A DNA stretch of 5,737 nt from Pseudomonadota bacterium (GCA_021808875.1 JAKBAU010000229.1:1-5737); one strand, 5' to 3'. Shown: positions 1 to 5,532, counted from the first letter of the stretch. A program made the numbers and translations. Notes: generated by a model not told the origin, from the sequence alone.

Positions 1-178
1 TGCGCTGCAGCTTGCGATAACGTCTGATGGCCTCAGCCCGCTCGCGGGCACGCTTTTCACTCGGCTTTTCATAGTGTCCGCGGAGCTTCATCTCGCGGAA
101 GATGCCTTCACGCTGCATCTTCTTTTTGAGCGCCTTTAGCGCCTGGTCGATATTGTTGTCGCGGACGATGATCTGCAA
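1..178 (-). CDS. rpsU: 30S ribosomal protein S21 (partial, C-terminus cut by window edge)
   Basis: Small basic protein of the 30S subunit that helps mRNA base-pair with the 3' end of 16S rRNA during initiation. The 59 visible residues begin [20 protein letters not shown] and continue through the S21 hallmark [20 protein letters not shown] (residues 21-40), ending in an Arg/Lys-rich helix. Most of the protein is present; only the last few residues should lie beyond the left edge. The start is read as TTG at 178-176, because the conserved second residue onward (QIIVRDNN) follows directly, no ATG or GTG is in place, and a GGAG (188-185, minus strand) sits 6 nt upstream. The gene diverges from def across a 153-bp gap. 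S21 next to a COQ9-family gene is, to my knowledge, a recurrent alphaproteobacterial arrangement. Identity is very secure; the TTG start is well supported. Confidence 0.96.
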   Translation of the reverse strand, partial: MQIIVRDNNIDQALKALKKKMQREGIFREMKLRGHYEKPSEKRARERAEAIRRYRKLQR

Positions 179-184
179 AAGTGG

Positions 185-190
185 CTCCCG
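185..190 (-). promoter_or_regulatory. Ribosome binding site of rpsU supporting a TTG start
   Basis: Read on the minus strand this is CGGGAG, a good match to the anti-Shine-Dalgarno complement, ending 6 nt before TTG at 178-176. It is the main reason for choosing the TTG start: no in-frame ATG or GTG lies between it and the conserved S21 N-terminus. Confidence 0.6.
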
Positions 191-331
191 GCAAGAAAAT
201 GTCTTGAAGGCGGGGTTGATAGCAAACAAGGCCTGAGCTGTCCAGCCCCGGCCCGGGGGAGGGCGCTTCCTGGCCACTTTGTTTGGGCTCGGGAGCTTTT
301 CTGGAAGTCCCGGCCGGGCCATAGTTGGGGC

Positions 332-883
332 ATGGCTATTTTGAAGATCGCCCGCATGGGCCACCCTGTTCTCGCCCGCAAGGCCGATCCGGTTGGGGAT
401 CCCACCGCAACGGAAGTCCGCCGCCTGGTCCGTGACATGATCGAAACCATGATCGACGCCCCGGGAGCCGGGCTGGCCGCGCCCCAGGTCCACGTGCCAT
501 TGCGCGTGGTGGTGTTCCAGGCACCGAAAGAGCGGGCCGATCCTAGCCTCGCCGAAGCCGAACTCTTCGAGCACACCGCACCGCTCACCGTCCTGATCAA
601 TCCGGGCTGGGAGAGCCTCGATGACAGCAGCGAAGGGGGCTGGGAGGGTTGTTTGAGCGTGCCCGGCCTGCGTGGCTATGTCGAGCGGGCCGCCCATATC
701 CGTTATTGGGGCCTCGACCTTGAGGGGCAACGGGTCGAGCGCACGGCGCGCGGCTTTCATGCGCGCGCCGTGCAGCATGAGCTCGATCATCTTGATGGGA
801 TCCTGTACCCGTCGCGCATGGGCGATCTGTCCAGACTGATATTTGACAGTGAGATGAAACACTGGCTGGAACAGCAGGCCTGA
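332..883 (+). CDS. def: Peptide deformylase
   Basis: Cytoplasmic metalloenzyme that removes the formyl group from the N-terminal methionine of nascent proteins at the ribosome. All three family motifs are intact in this 183-residue protein: GAGLAAPQ (residues 45-52), EGCLSV (105-110, metal ligand Cys107) and HELDH (149-153, ligands His149 and His153, catalytic Glu150). The length fits the family. The start at 332 gives the usual N-terminus ([14 protein letters not shown]), with a short lead before the first strand. A GGGG lies only 1 nt from the ATG, so the ribosome site is weak; Met9 would remove conserved residues and is less likely. In many bacteria def is followed by fmt. Here the next gene, 43 bp downstream on the same strand, is a COQ9-family gene, so fmt must lie elsewhere. 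Identity is certain. Confidence 0.97.
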   Translation: MAILKIARMGHPVLARKADPVGDPTATEVRRLVRDMIETMIDAPGAGLAAPQVHVPLRVVVFQAPKERADPSLAEAELFEHTAPLTVLINPGWESLDDSSEGGWEGCLSVPGLRGYVERAAHIRYWGLDLEGQRVERTARGFHARAVQHELDHLDGILYPSRMGDLSRLIFDSEMKHWLEQQA

Positions 884-899
884 CGTCCCGGGAGGGACG
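884..899. other. Inverted repeat in the def-COQ9 gap
   Basis: Directly after the def stop codon, CGTCCC (884-889) and GGGACG (894-899) form a perfect 6-bp stem around GGGA. No U-run follows, so it is not a standard intrinsic terminator. It could mark an mRNA processing or attenuation point between def and the COQ9-family gene, or be chance in GC-rich DNA. Confidence 0.4.
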
Positions 900-915
900 C
901 GCAGGATCAGGCGTC

Positions 916-922
916 AGGAGGG
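916..922 (+). promoter_or_regulatory. Strong ribosome binding site of the COQ9-family gene
   Basis: AGGAGGG, an essentially full Shine-Dalgarno match, ends 4 nt before the ATG at 927 (6 nt if the AGGAG core is counted). It is much stronger than the site of def upstream, suggesting independent efficient initiation, and it fixes the start codon. Confidence 0.75.
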
Positions 923-926
923 TAGG

Positions 927-1580
927 ATGAACAGGGACGACAAGGACCGGACGTTGCGGCAACGCGTTCTGATGACGGCGCTGGCCGACGCGCCGTTTGA
1001 CGGCTTCACTCCCGGGCTTTTGAGCGCGGCCTGCAAGGCCAACAAGGTCGACCTCATCACCAAGACGCGGCTATTCCCGGATGACGTGATGAGCCTCGTC
1101 ACTGCCTTTTCGGAGTGGGCGGATGAGGAGATGCGCAGCGGCGTCGACACGGCCCATCTCCGCGCGATGAAGATCCGCGAACGTATCGCGCATCTGGTGC
1201 TGAAACGTCTTGAAGTACTGCGTCCGCACAAGGAAGCCGCGCGTCGTGCCGGCGCTTTTCTCTCGCTGCCGTTCCATGCCCCGCTTGCCGCCAAGCTTGT
1301 CTGGCGCAGCGTCGATACCATGTGGCAGCTGGCTGGTGACCGTGCGAGCGATTTCAATTTCTATTCCAAGCGCGCGCTTCTGGTCGGTGTCTACGGTGCG
1401 ACCCTCGTGCGCTGGTTCAATGATGACAGCGAGGACGAGGCCCAGACCCGCGCCTTTCTGACCCGTCGCATCAATGACGTCATGCGTTTGGAGAGCTTCA
1501 AGGCAGAGCTGAAGACCCGCTTTGCCGGGGCGACGTCGCCGCGTTCAGCTACACCTCGGCGGCGTCGAACGCGGGCTTAG
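927..1580 (+). CDS. COQ9-family protein, ubiquinone biosynthesis accessory factor
   Basis: Member of the COQ9 / TetR-fold family. Eukaryotic COQ9 binds lipids and presents quinone intermediates to the COQ7 hydroxylase; alphaproteobacterial homologues are presumed to act similarly in ubiquinone synthesis. The 217-residue protein has the expected helical layout and the family's best-conserved block, GDRASDFNFYSKRALL (about residues 137-152), followed by the helix LVGVYGATLVRWFNDDSED and a C-terminal RRINDVMRLESFKAEL segment. There is no signal peptide or membrane span. The last 11 residues ([11 protein letters not shown]) form a basic tail encoded entirely within the overlap with purK, and they look dispensable. 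A strong ribosome site fixes the start. The gene probably shares a transcript with def. The family assignment is firm; the biochemical role comes from homologues. Confidence 0.93.
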   Translation: MNRDDKDRTLRQRVLMTALADAPFDGFTPGLLSAACKANKVDLITKTRLFPDDVMSLVTAFSEWADEEMRSGVDTAHLRAMKIRERIAHLVLKRLEVLRPHKEAARRAGAFLSLPFHAPLAAKLVWRSVDTMWQLAGDRASDFNFYSKRALLVGVYGATLVRWFNDDSEDEAQTRAFLTRRINDVMRLESFKAELKTRFAGATSPRSATPRRRRTRA

Positions 1581-2654
1581 AAAGGTGACATGCCCCATCT
1601 TGCGGCCAGGACGGGCCTCGTCCTTGCCATAAAGATGCAGAGCGCCTTCTCCCGCCGCAAGTTTACGCCAGGCCTCCGCCTCTGTACCGATGAGGTTGTC
1701 CATCACCGCATCGCTGTGCCGTGCGGGATTACCGAGGGGCCAGCCGGCAACTGCCCGAATATGCTGCTCGAACTGGGAAACGAGGCAGGCCTCGAGTGTC
1801 CAGTGTCCCGAATTGTGCACGCGTGGCGCGATTTCGTTGACGACGAGTTCGCCGGTTTGGGTGACAAACAGTTCGACACCCAGCACACCCACATACTCGA
1901 AGGCCGCGGCGATGCGCCCTGCGATCTCTTTGGCGGCCCTACCCTGGGCCTCACTGAGCTGTCCCGGCACGATGGAGCGGCGCAGGATGTGCTCGGCGTG
2001 CCTGTTTTCGGGTGGATCATAAGCGGCGAACTGGCCGTCGCGGGCGCGCGCCGCAATCACCGAGGCTTCAAAGGCAAAGGGAACAAAACCTTCGAGGATG
2101 CAGGGGGCACCAAGACGCGCGAAGGCCTCTTCGGCCTCCTGCGCGCTTGCTACCATCACCTGGCCCTTGCCGTCATAGCCAAAGCGTCTGGTCTTGAGCA
2201 CAGCACGCTCCTTGCCGATCTGCTTGAAGGCAGCGCCGGCCTCGGTCCGTGATGAAACCGGGGCAAAGGGGGCGGTGGCAAGGCCGAGACTGGCGATGAA
2301 GCGCTTTTCCTCGAGCCGGTCCTGGGCGATTGCCAGGGCTCGGGCATTGGGATGGGTAGGCTTGTGGGCGCCCAGAACCTCGGCCGCGGTGGCTGGCACA
2401 TTCTCAAATTCATAGGTGACGGCATCGCAGGCCTCGGCAAAGCGCGCGAGCGCTGCCCGGTCCTCATAGGAGGCGTGGGTCCTTGCATGGGCGACATCAA
2501 ATGCCGGGGCCGGATCGGTATCGGAATAGATGTGGCAACGCAGGCCCAGCCGGGCTGCGGCCAGCGCGAGCATGCGGCCAAGCTGACCGCCACCCAAAAT
2601 ACCAATGGTTCCGCCGGGCGCGACCATAGCTGGGGTTGCTGGTGTCATGCTCAT
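1545..2654 (-). CDS. purK: 5-(carboxyamino)imidazole ribonucleotide synthase (PurK)
   Basis: ATP-grasp enzyme of de novo purine synthesis: converts AIR, ATP and bicarbonate to N5-CAIR, which PurE then rearranges. The 369-residue protein shows the family motifs in order: [11 protein letters not shown] (residues 18-28), QDRLEEK (111-117), the ATP-binding [12 protein letters not shown] (154-165), the catalytic/metal region [14 protein letters not shown] (273-286), YGK (342-344) and the terminal KMGHVT (352-357). Length is normal for PurK. The ATG at 2654-2652 overlaps the purE stop as ATGA, indicating translational coupling; Met3 (2648) is an alternative, and homology cannot decide because the true fold begins near residue 15. 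Its last 11 codons overlap the COQ9-family gene on the other strand. No terminator is visible after it. Identity is certain. Confidence 0.97.
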   Translation of the reverse strand: MSMTPATPAMVAPGGTIGILGGGQLGRMLALAAARLGLRCHIYSDTDPAPAFDVAHARTHASYEDRAALARFAEACDAVTYEFENVPATAAEVLGAHKPTHPNARALAIAQDRLEEKRFIASLGLATAPFAPVSSRTEAGAAFKQIGKERAVLKTRRFGYDGKGQVMVASAQEAEEAFARLGAPCILEGFVPFAFEASVIAARARDGQFAAYDPPENRHAEHILRRSIVPGQLSEAQGRAAKEIAGRIAAAFEYVGVLGVELFVTQTGELVVNEIAPRVHNSGHWTLEACLVSQFEQHIRAVAGWPLGNPARHSDAVMDNLIGTEAEAWRKLAAGEGALHLYGKDEARPGRKMGHVTFLSPRSTPPRCS

Positions 2655-3151
2655 GCCGAGGGTGTGAGAGGCTGGGGTTCGTCTGCGACCGAGGCTGTCT
2701 GCTCGGCGCGAAAACTGTCGAGTCGCAGCGCAATGTCATGATGGTTGAGGGCGAGGATCGCCGCGGCATGCAACGCCGCGTTCTTGGCTCCGGCGGGGCC
2801 GATGGCAAAGGTGGCCACCGGCACGCCGCCAGGCATCTGGACGATGGAGAGCAGCGAATCAAGGCCGGACAATGCCTTGGATTCCACCGGGACCCCGAGG
2901 ACTGGCAGGCTGGTCATGGCGGCGGTCATCCCCGGCAGATGGGCAGCTCCGCCCGCTCCGGCAATGATCACCTTGAGGCCCCGGGTGCGGGCGCCGCGGG
3001 CATAGTCATAGAGCCGCTCCGGAGTGCGGTGGGCCGAAACAATGCGGGTTTCATGGGCGATCTTGAGGAGATCTAGGATTTCGGCAGCGCTCTTGAGCGT
3101 GGGCCAGTCGGATTGACTACCCATGATGATGCCGACGAGGGGGGCGTTCAT
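2651..3151 (-). CDS. purE: N5-CAIR mutase (PurE, class I)
   Basis: Interconverts N5-CAIR and CAIR in purine synthesis, acting after PurK. The 166-residue protein carries the class I signatures GSQSDW (residues 11-16), SAHRTPERL (39-47, with the catalytic His41), the glycine-rich [11 protein letters not shown] (65-75) and [14 protein letters not shown] (105-118). A C-terminal tail of about 20 residues after the last helix is not part of the conserved fold. The frame stays open to 3343, but I choose Met at 3151: it places the first strand ([10 protein letters not shown]) normally, whereas the only other nearby ATG (3193) lies inside a TATAAT promoter box. The ribosome site is weak (an AAGG about 12 nt upstream). 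The gene is first in a two-gene purE-purK operon. Confidence 0.96.
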   Translation of the reverse strand: MNAPLVGIIMGSQSDWPTLKSAAEILDLLKIAHETRIVSAHRTPERLYDYARGARTRGLKVIIAGAGGAAHLPGMTAAMTSLPVLGVPVESKALSGLDSLLSIVQMPGGVPVATFAIGPAGAKNAALHAAAILALNHHDIALRLDSFRAEQTASVADEPQPLTPSA

Positions 3152-3191
3152 GCTTCGTGCGAACCTTGGCAGGAGCCGATGGAAGCGCCGC

Positions 3192-3219
3192 ATTATAGGG
3201 GCATGCAGGGCTGAGGGAA
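3192..3219 (-). promoter_or_regulatory. Predicted purE-purK promoter
   Basis: On the minus strand a perfect -10 hexamer TATAAT occupies 3197-3192, preceded at a 16-bp spacing by TTCCCT (3219-3214), a poor -35 match. Transcription should begin near 3185, leaving a leader of roughly 30-35 nt before the purE ATG at 3151. The -10 is convincing; the weak -35 suggests that an activator or another element helps. No purine-type operator was recognised. Confidence 0.55.
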
Positions 3220-3232
3220 GCGGCTTTTTTTC

Positions 3233-3251
3233 GAGCTTAACGCTCAAGCTC
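3233..3251. repeat. Inverted repeat between purE and the cyclase gene
   Basis: GAGCTT (3233-3238) and AAGCTC (3246-3251) are perfect 6-bp arms around a 7-bp AT-rich spacer. The repeat lies upstream of both divergent genes and could be an operator half of this shared control region. It is short enough to occur by chance. Confidence 0.35.
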
Positions 3252-3256
3252 CCGCT

Positions 3257-3277
3257 GTAACACTCCGTTAAGCTTAA
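3257..3277. promoter_or_regulatory. Possible CtrA-type binding site plus TTAAGCTTAA palindrome
   Basis: GTAA (3257-3260), seven bases, then TTAA (3268-3271) matches the alphaproteobacterial CtrA consensus TTAA-N7-TTAA at 7 of 8 fixed positions. The second half is also part of a 10-bp perfect palindrome TTAAGCTTAA (3268-3277). It lies 40-60 bp before the cyclase ATG, where an activator near the -35 would bind. The AT-rich block stands out in GC-rich surroundings. This is a pattern match only; the lineage and the presence of CtrA are inferred. Confidence 0.35.
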
Positions 3278-3317
3278 TCGCAGAAAATCCCGGGGTGAAA
3301 CCGGCGAGGACGGGGCT

Positions 3318-4055
3318 ATGAAGATCGACCGTGTGCGGGGCACAGAACGGGCTGCCAGTGTGGCAGCAGCCTCCTACGCGAAACGCAACGAGCGGGCGGC
3401 ACCGCCGGAGCGCGAGCCCGCAGTGGTGGCTGCGGTTCTGGGCATTCCGGAAGCCGAGATTACCCCCAAGGTGCGTGAAGCGATCATGTTTCTGATGCAG
3501 GAGGTCGAAGAACTGCGCAGCGAGCTGGCCGAAACCAAAAGGCGGCTGGAAAGCGCGGAGAAGGACCGTGACCAGGATCACCTGCTGCCCCTGCTCAATC
3601 GGCGGGCCTTTGTGCGCGAACTCAACCGCTCCATCGCCCACTCGGCACGCTATGGCACGCCCTCAAGTCTGCTTTATTTCGATCTCGATGGCTTCAAGGA
3701 GATCAATGACGGCTATGGCCATGCCGCGGGCGATGCCGTGTTGGCCCATTTCAGCCAGATGCTCTGTGCCCATGTGCGCAGCACCGATATTGTCGGACGT
3801 TTGGGCGGCGACGAATTCGGCGTCATTCTCACGCACGCCGATGATCAGCAGGCTAAGCGCAAGGCCCAGGCGCTCAGCGCCAAATTGCGGGCGCTGCCGG
3901 CAATTTGGGAAAGCCGTCCTATTCCCATGAGCTTTTCCTACGGCGCGGCGACACTGAAACCAGGCGAGAATGCCAATTCTGCGCTCGCCCAAGCAGATCT
4001 TGCGATGTACGCCTACAAGCGGCAGGACATGCGCGCCATGGCGGCTACGCGATGA
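3318..4055 (+). CDS. Soluble GGDEF diguanylate cyclase, DgcA-like
   Basis: Makes cyclic di-GMP from two GTP. The 245-residue protein has no membrane span or signal peptide. Residues 1-35 are basic and probably disordered; 36-55 contain [15 protein letters not shown]; 58-85 look like a coiled coil ([20 protein letters not shown]) that would dimerise the enzyme; the GGDEF domain runs from about 87 to 240. It includes [11 protein letters not shown] (121-131, metal-binding Asp122), a perfect GGDEF (163-167) and, exactly five residues before it, RSTD (154-157), the RxxD inhibitory I-site. It should therefore be active and subject to product inhibition. A GAGGA 7 nt upstream supports the start. The architecture recalls Caulobacter DgcA, but I could not compare sequences. 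There is no sensory domain, so control is probably transcriptional or through the N-terminus. Its 3' end overlaps ydcH1 by 11 bp. Confidence 0.93.
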   Translation: MKIDRVRGTERAASVAAASYAKRNERAAPPEREPAVVAAVLGIPEAEITPKVREAIMFLMQEVEELRSELAETKRRLESAEKDRDQDHLLPLLNRRAFVRELNRSIAHSARYGTPSSLLYFDLDGFKEINDGYGHAAGDAVLAHFSQMLCAHVRSTDIVGRLGGDEFGVILTHADDQQAKRKAQALSAKLRALPAIWESRPIPMSFSYGAATLKPGENANSALAQADLAMYAYKRQDMRAMAATR

Positions 4056-4251
4056 TGTCTGGGACCAACTCGTCTTCAATGGTCGAGATCAGGTCCTTGA
4101 GCTGAAGCTTGCGCTTTTTCATGCGCGTCAGTCTCAGCTGATCAGCCCCTGAGGTCTCGATCATGGTGCCAATTGCGGCATCAAGATCGCTATGCTCCTG
4201 CTTAAGCTCAGCGAGCTTGGCACGCAGTTGCTGCTCCTCGGCCTCGGTCAT
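4045..4251 (-). CDS. YdcH-like (DUF465) small coiled-coil protein 1
   Basis: A 68-residue soluble, highly charged helical protein of the YdcH / DUF465 family, whose function is not established. It reads as two antiparallel helices: residues 4-30 (LRAKLAELKQEHSDLDAAIG) and about 37-63, with the typical RMKKRKLQLKDLISTIE stretch that marks the family. Its ATG overlaps the ubiX stop as ATGA (4251-4248), so it is probably translationally coupled to ubiX and shares its transcript. Its stop lies inside the 3' end of the convergent cyclase gene. A paralogue lies on the other side of ubiX. The family call is good; no role is claimed. Confidence 0.85.
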   Translation of the reverse strand: MTEAEEQQLRAKLAELKQEHSDLDAAIGTMIETSGADQLRLTRMKKRKLQLKDLISTIEDELVPDIIA

Positions 4252-4910
4252 TGTGCGTCCGTTGTGCCTTTGCGGCCTCTGCGCCGCCGGCCCTTGGCCA
4301 GATCTTCACCCCAGCGCTTCTGCTGCGGCCAATCATACCCCAGGATATCCAGCGCGCGCGCGACAGTTTGGTCAATGATCTCGGCCACGCTGCGCGGCTC
4401 GGTGTAGAACGCCGGCAGCGGCGGCATGATGATCGCGCCCATTTCCGCCAGTTGCGTCAAACTGCGCAGATGTCCGACATGAAGTGGACTTTCACGGATC
4501 AAAAGCACCAGAGGGCGTCGTTCCTTGAGCGTGACATCTGCGGCGCGGGTTAACAGGTTCGAGGTCACGCCGGTGGCGATCTCCGACCAGCTGCGCACTG
4601 AACATGGTGCAATCACCATGCCGCCGGTACGAAAACTGCCCGAGGCAATGGGGGCGGCGATGTCATGGGCGGCGTAAACGTGATCGGCCTTGGCTGCAAC
4701 TTCTTTGGGAGAAAGCGGACTTTCATAGCCGATCGTCATTTCTCCGGGCTTGGTGATCACCAGATGGGAGACAAGACCCAGTTCGCGAACCGCGTCCAGG
4801 AGTCGCACGCCATAGGCGACGCCAGTTGCTCCGCTGATGCCAATGACGAGCCGGTTCCGGCCGCCGGTCGCGTCGAAACTAGGGGCAAAGGGGCGCGAGT
4901 CATCCACCAT
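4248..4910 (-). CDS. ubiX: Flavin prenyltransferase UbiX
   Basis: Attaches a dimethylallyl group to FMN to make prenylated FMN, the cofactor of UbiD-type decarboxylases in ubiquinone synthesis. The 220-residue protein shows the Rossmann-like flavin site GISGATG (residues 24-30), SGSFRTGGMVIAPCS (90-104), NLLTRAADVTLKERRPLVL (118-136), RESPLHVGHLR (139-149) and the C-terminal MPPLPAFY (162-169). About 17 N-terminal residues precede the conserved core, and a basic tail (GRRRRGRKG, 207-215) follows it; both are extra to the usual 190-200 residues. The ATG at 4910 lacks a clear Shine-Dalgarno, but no better in-frame start exists before the core apart from an adjacent GTG. No ubiD is in the window. 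It shares the ubiquinone theme with the COQ9-family gene and is coupled to ydcH1. Confidence 0.93.
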   Translation of the reverse strand: MVDDSRPFAPSFDATGGRNRLVIGISGATGVAYGVRLLDAVRELGLVSHLVITKPGEMTIGYESPLSPKEVAAKADHVYAAHDIAAPIASGSFRTGGMVIAPCSVRSWSEIATGVTSNLLTRAADVTLKERRPLVLLIRESPLHVGHLRSLTQLAEMGAIIMPPLPAFYTEPRSVAEIIDQTVARALDILGYDWPQQKRWGEDLAKGRRRRGRKGTTDAQ

Positions 4911-4935
4911 GGGATAGATTTACAGGTCCGTAAGT

Positions 4936-4948
4936 CTCTTTAGAAGAG
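4936..4948. repeat. Small inverted repeat in the ubiX leader region
   Basis: CTCTT (4936-4940) and AAGAG (4944-4948) are perfect arms around TAG, about 26 bp upstream of the ubiX start. It may be part of a ubiX control region, for which I could not identify a convincing promoter. Evidence is slight. Confidence 0.25.
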
Positions 4949-4962
4949 GTCATGAACAAGGG

Positions 4963-4991
4963 GTGACAGGCGCCTGTCATGGTGCTCTAAT
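4963..4991 (+). promoter_or_regulatory. Predicted promoter of ydcH2
   Basis: GTGACA (4963-4968; 5 of 6 to TTGACA) and TCTAAT (4986-4991; 5 of 6 to TATAAT) are separated by exactly 17 bp, the optimal sigma-70 spacing. Transcription should begin near 4998, giving a leader of about 28 nt before the ATG at 5026. It is the best-formed promoter in the window, and its -35 and spacer contain the 16-bp palindrome. Confidence 0.6.
4964..4979. promoter_or_regulatory. Perfect 16-bp palindrome, likely operator
   Basis: TGACAGGC is followed directly by its exact reverse complement GCCTGTCA. The palindrome covers five of the six -35 bases and the first 11 bases of the spacer of the predicted ydcH2 promoter, and it lies about 54 bp upstream of the divergent ubiX start. 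A dimeric repressor bound here would block the -35. The regulator is unknown; the TGACA-N6-TGTCA form suits several helix-turn-helix families. Confidence 0.55.
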
Positions 4992-5025
4992 TGGGCCATC
5001 CTTCAAACATGAAAGGTGCAGATCC

Positions 5026-5199
5026 ATGGCACTGGAAGGGCATATCGAGGAACTTTCCGCCAAGCATAGACGGCTCGAAGAGCAGATTGGCGCTGAGTTG
5101 ACCCACCCTGACTGGGACGAGACAAGGGTGGCCCGCCTGAAGCGAGAAAAACTTCGTATCAAGGATGAACTCGAGCGCCTACGAAGCCGAAGACACTGA
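5026..5199 (+). CDS. YdcH-like (DUF465) small coiled-coil protein 2
   Basis: A 57-residue, strongly charged helical protein resembling the DUF465 family and the protein encoded beyond ubiX. Helix one spans about residues 3-25 (EGHIEELSAKHRRLEEQIG) and helix two about 32-55, with VARLKREKLRIKDELERL matching the family's R-x-KK-x-K-L-x-L-KD pattern. The frame is open from 4963, but that region is the promoter and palindrome, so I place the start at 5026, where AAAGG lies 9 nt upstream and the family fold begins. It is transcribed away from ubiX. A Trp in the inter-helix loop (HPDWDETR) differs from paralogue 1. The function of the family is unknown. Confidence 0.82.
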   Translation: MALEGHIEELSAKHRRLEEQIGAELTHPDWDETRVARLKREKLRIKDELERLRSRRH

Positions 5200-5246
5200 T
5201 CTGTCGCCCTCCGCCTGATCCTGTCGTAACCCGCGCGCAAATCTAA

Positions 5247-5274
5247 GCGCGTCCAGGATGCGCCCGTCCCTTTT
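5247..5274 (+). terminator. Weak possible terminator after ydcH2
   Basis: GCGCGT (5247-5252) pairs with ATGCGC (5258-5263), including one G-U pair, around CCAGG. Four Ts follow only after seven further bases (5271-5274). It lies 48 bp past the ydcH2 stop, the right place for a terminator, but the T-run is short and distant. Confidence 0.3.
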
Positions 5275-5396
5275 GCTCCATGAATGATGGCGGGCTCGCT
5301 CTTGGTCTGCGTTTGAGCGCACGGTGTGCGTGCGCGGCAATGGCGAGACGGCCCTTTCCCAACCAGGTTGACGCCCCTGCTCTCGCCTGCAGCCGT

Positions 5397-5428
5397 GCGG
5401 AGGCGGAGTCCGCCTCTGTGGCCTCCGC
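5397..5428. repeat. Overlapping inverted repeats able to form two exclusive hairpins
   Basis: GCGGAGGC (5397-5404) is the exact complement of GCCTCCGC (5421-5428), while GAGGCGGA (5400-5407) is the exact complement of TCCGCCTC (5409-5416). The two 5' arms share 5400-5404, so only one structure can form at a time. This is either a switch-like RNA element or two generations of repeat in GC-rich DNA. Confidence 0.45.
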
Positions 5429-5532
5429 TATTCGGACGCATCTGCATGGGTGTGGAGGAAATCTGGCCGCGCACTCAAGCAATGGCCCGAGAGGAAAGGG
5501 GAGGCCGCGCATCCGCGATATGGATCTGCCGT

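Noticed and set aside
309..318. CCCGGCCGGG palindrome before def
   Set aside because: Pure GC palindrome expected by chance in this composition; no associated promoter hexamers could be identified.
1590..2252. 220-codon open frame on the plus strand inside purK
   Set aside because: Antisense shadow typical of GC-rich DNA; purK on the other strand has every family motif, and this translation resembles nothing known.
2636..3076. 146-codon plus-strand open frame antisense to purE
   Set aside because: Covers the conserved PurE core on the opposite strand; Gly/Arg/His-rich composition and no motif.
3220..3230. Seven-T run after GCGGC on the plus strand, with a distant GCCGC at 3187-3191, resembling a terminator
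   Set aside because: The loop would be 28 nt and the stem only 5 bp, and no plus-strand gene ends upstream; purE is transcribed the other way.
3152..3343. 64-codon upstream extension of purE
   Set aside because: It would read through the TATAAT box, the divergent control region and the start of the cyclase gene; the known PurE fold begins at 3151.
4963..5025. 21-codon N-terminal extension of ydcH2
   Set aside because: Lies over the promoter and palindrome; the family fold and a ribosome site support 5026.
5454..5468. GAGGAAATCTGG, reminiscent of the conserved RNase P RNA GAGGAAAGTCCGG block
   Set aside because: The other universal RNase P segments (ACAGAAA-type P4 partner and the long core) are absent nearby.
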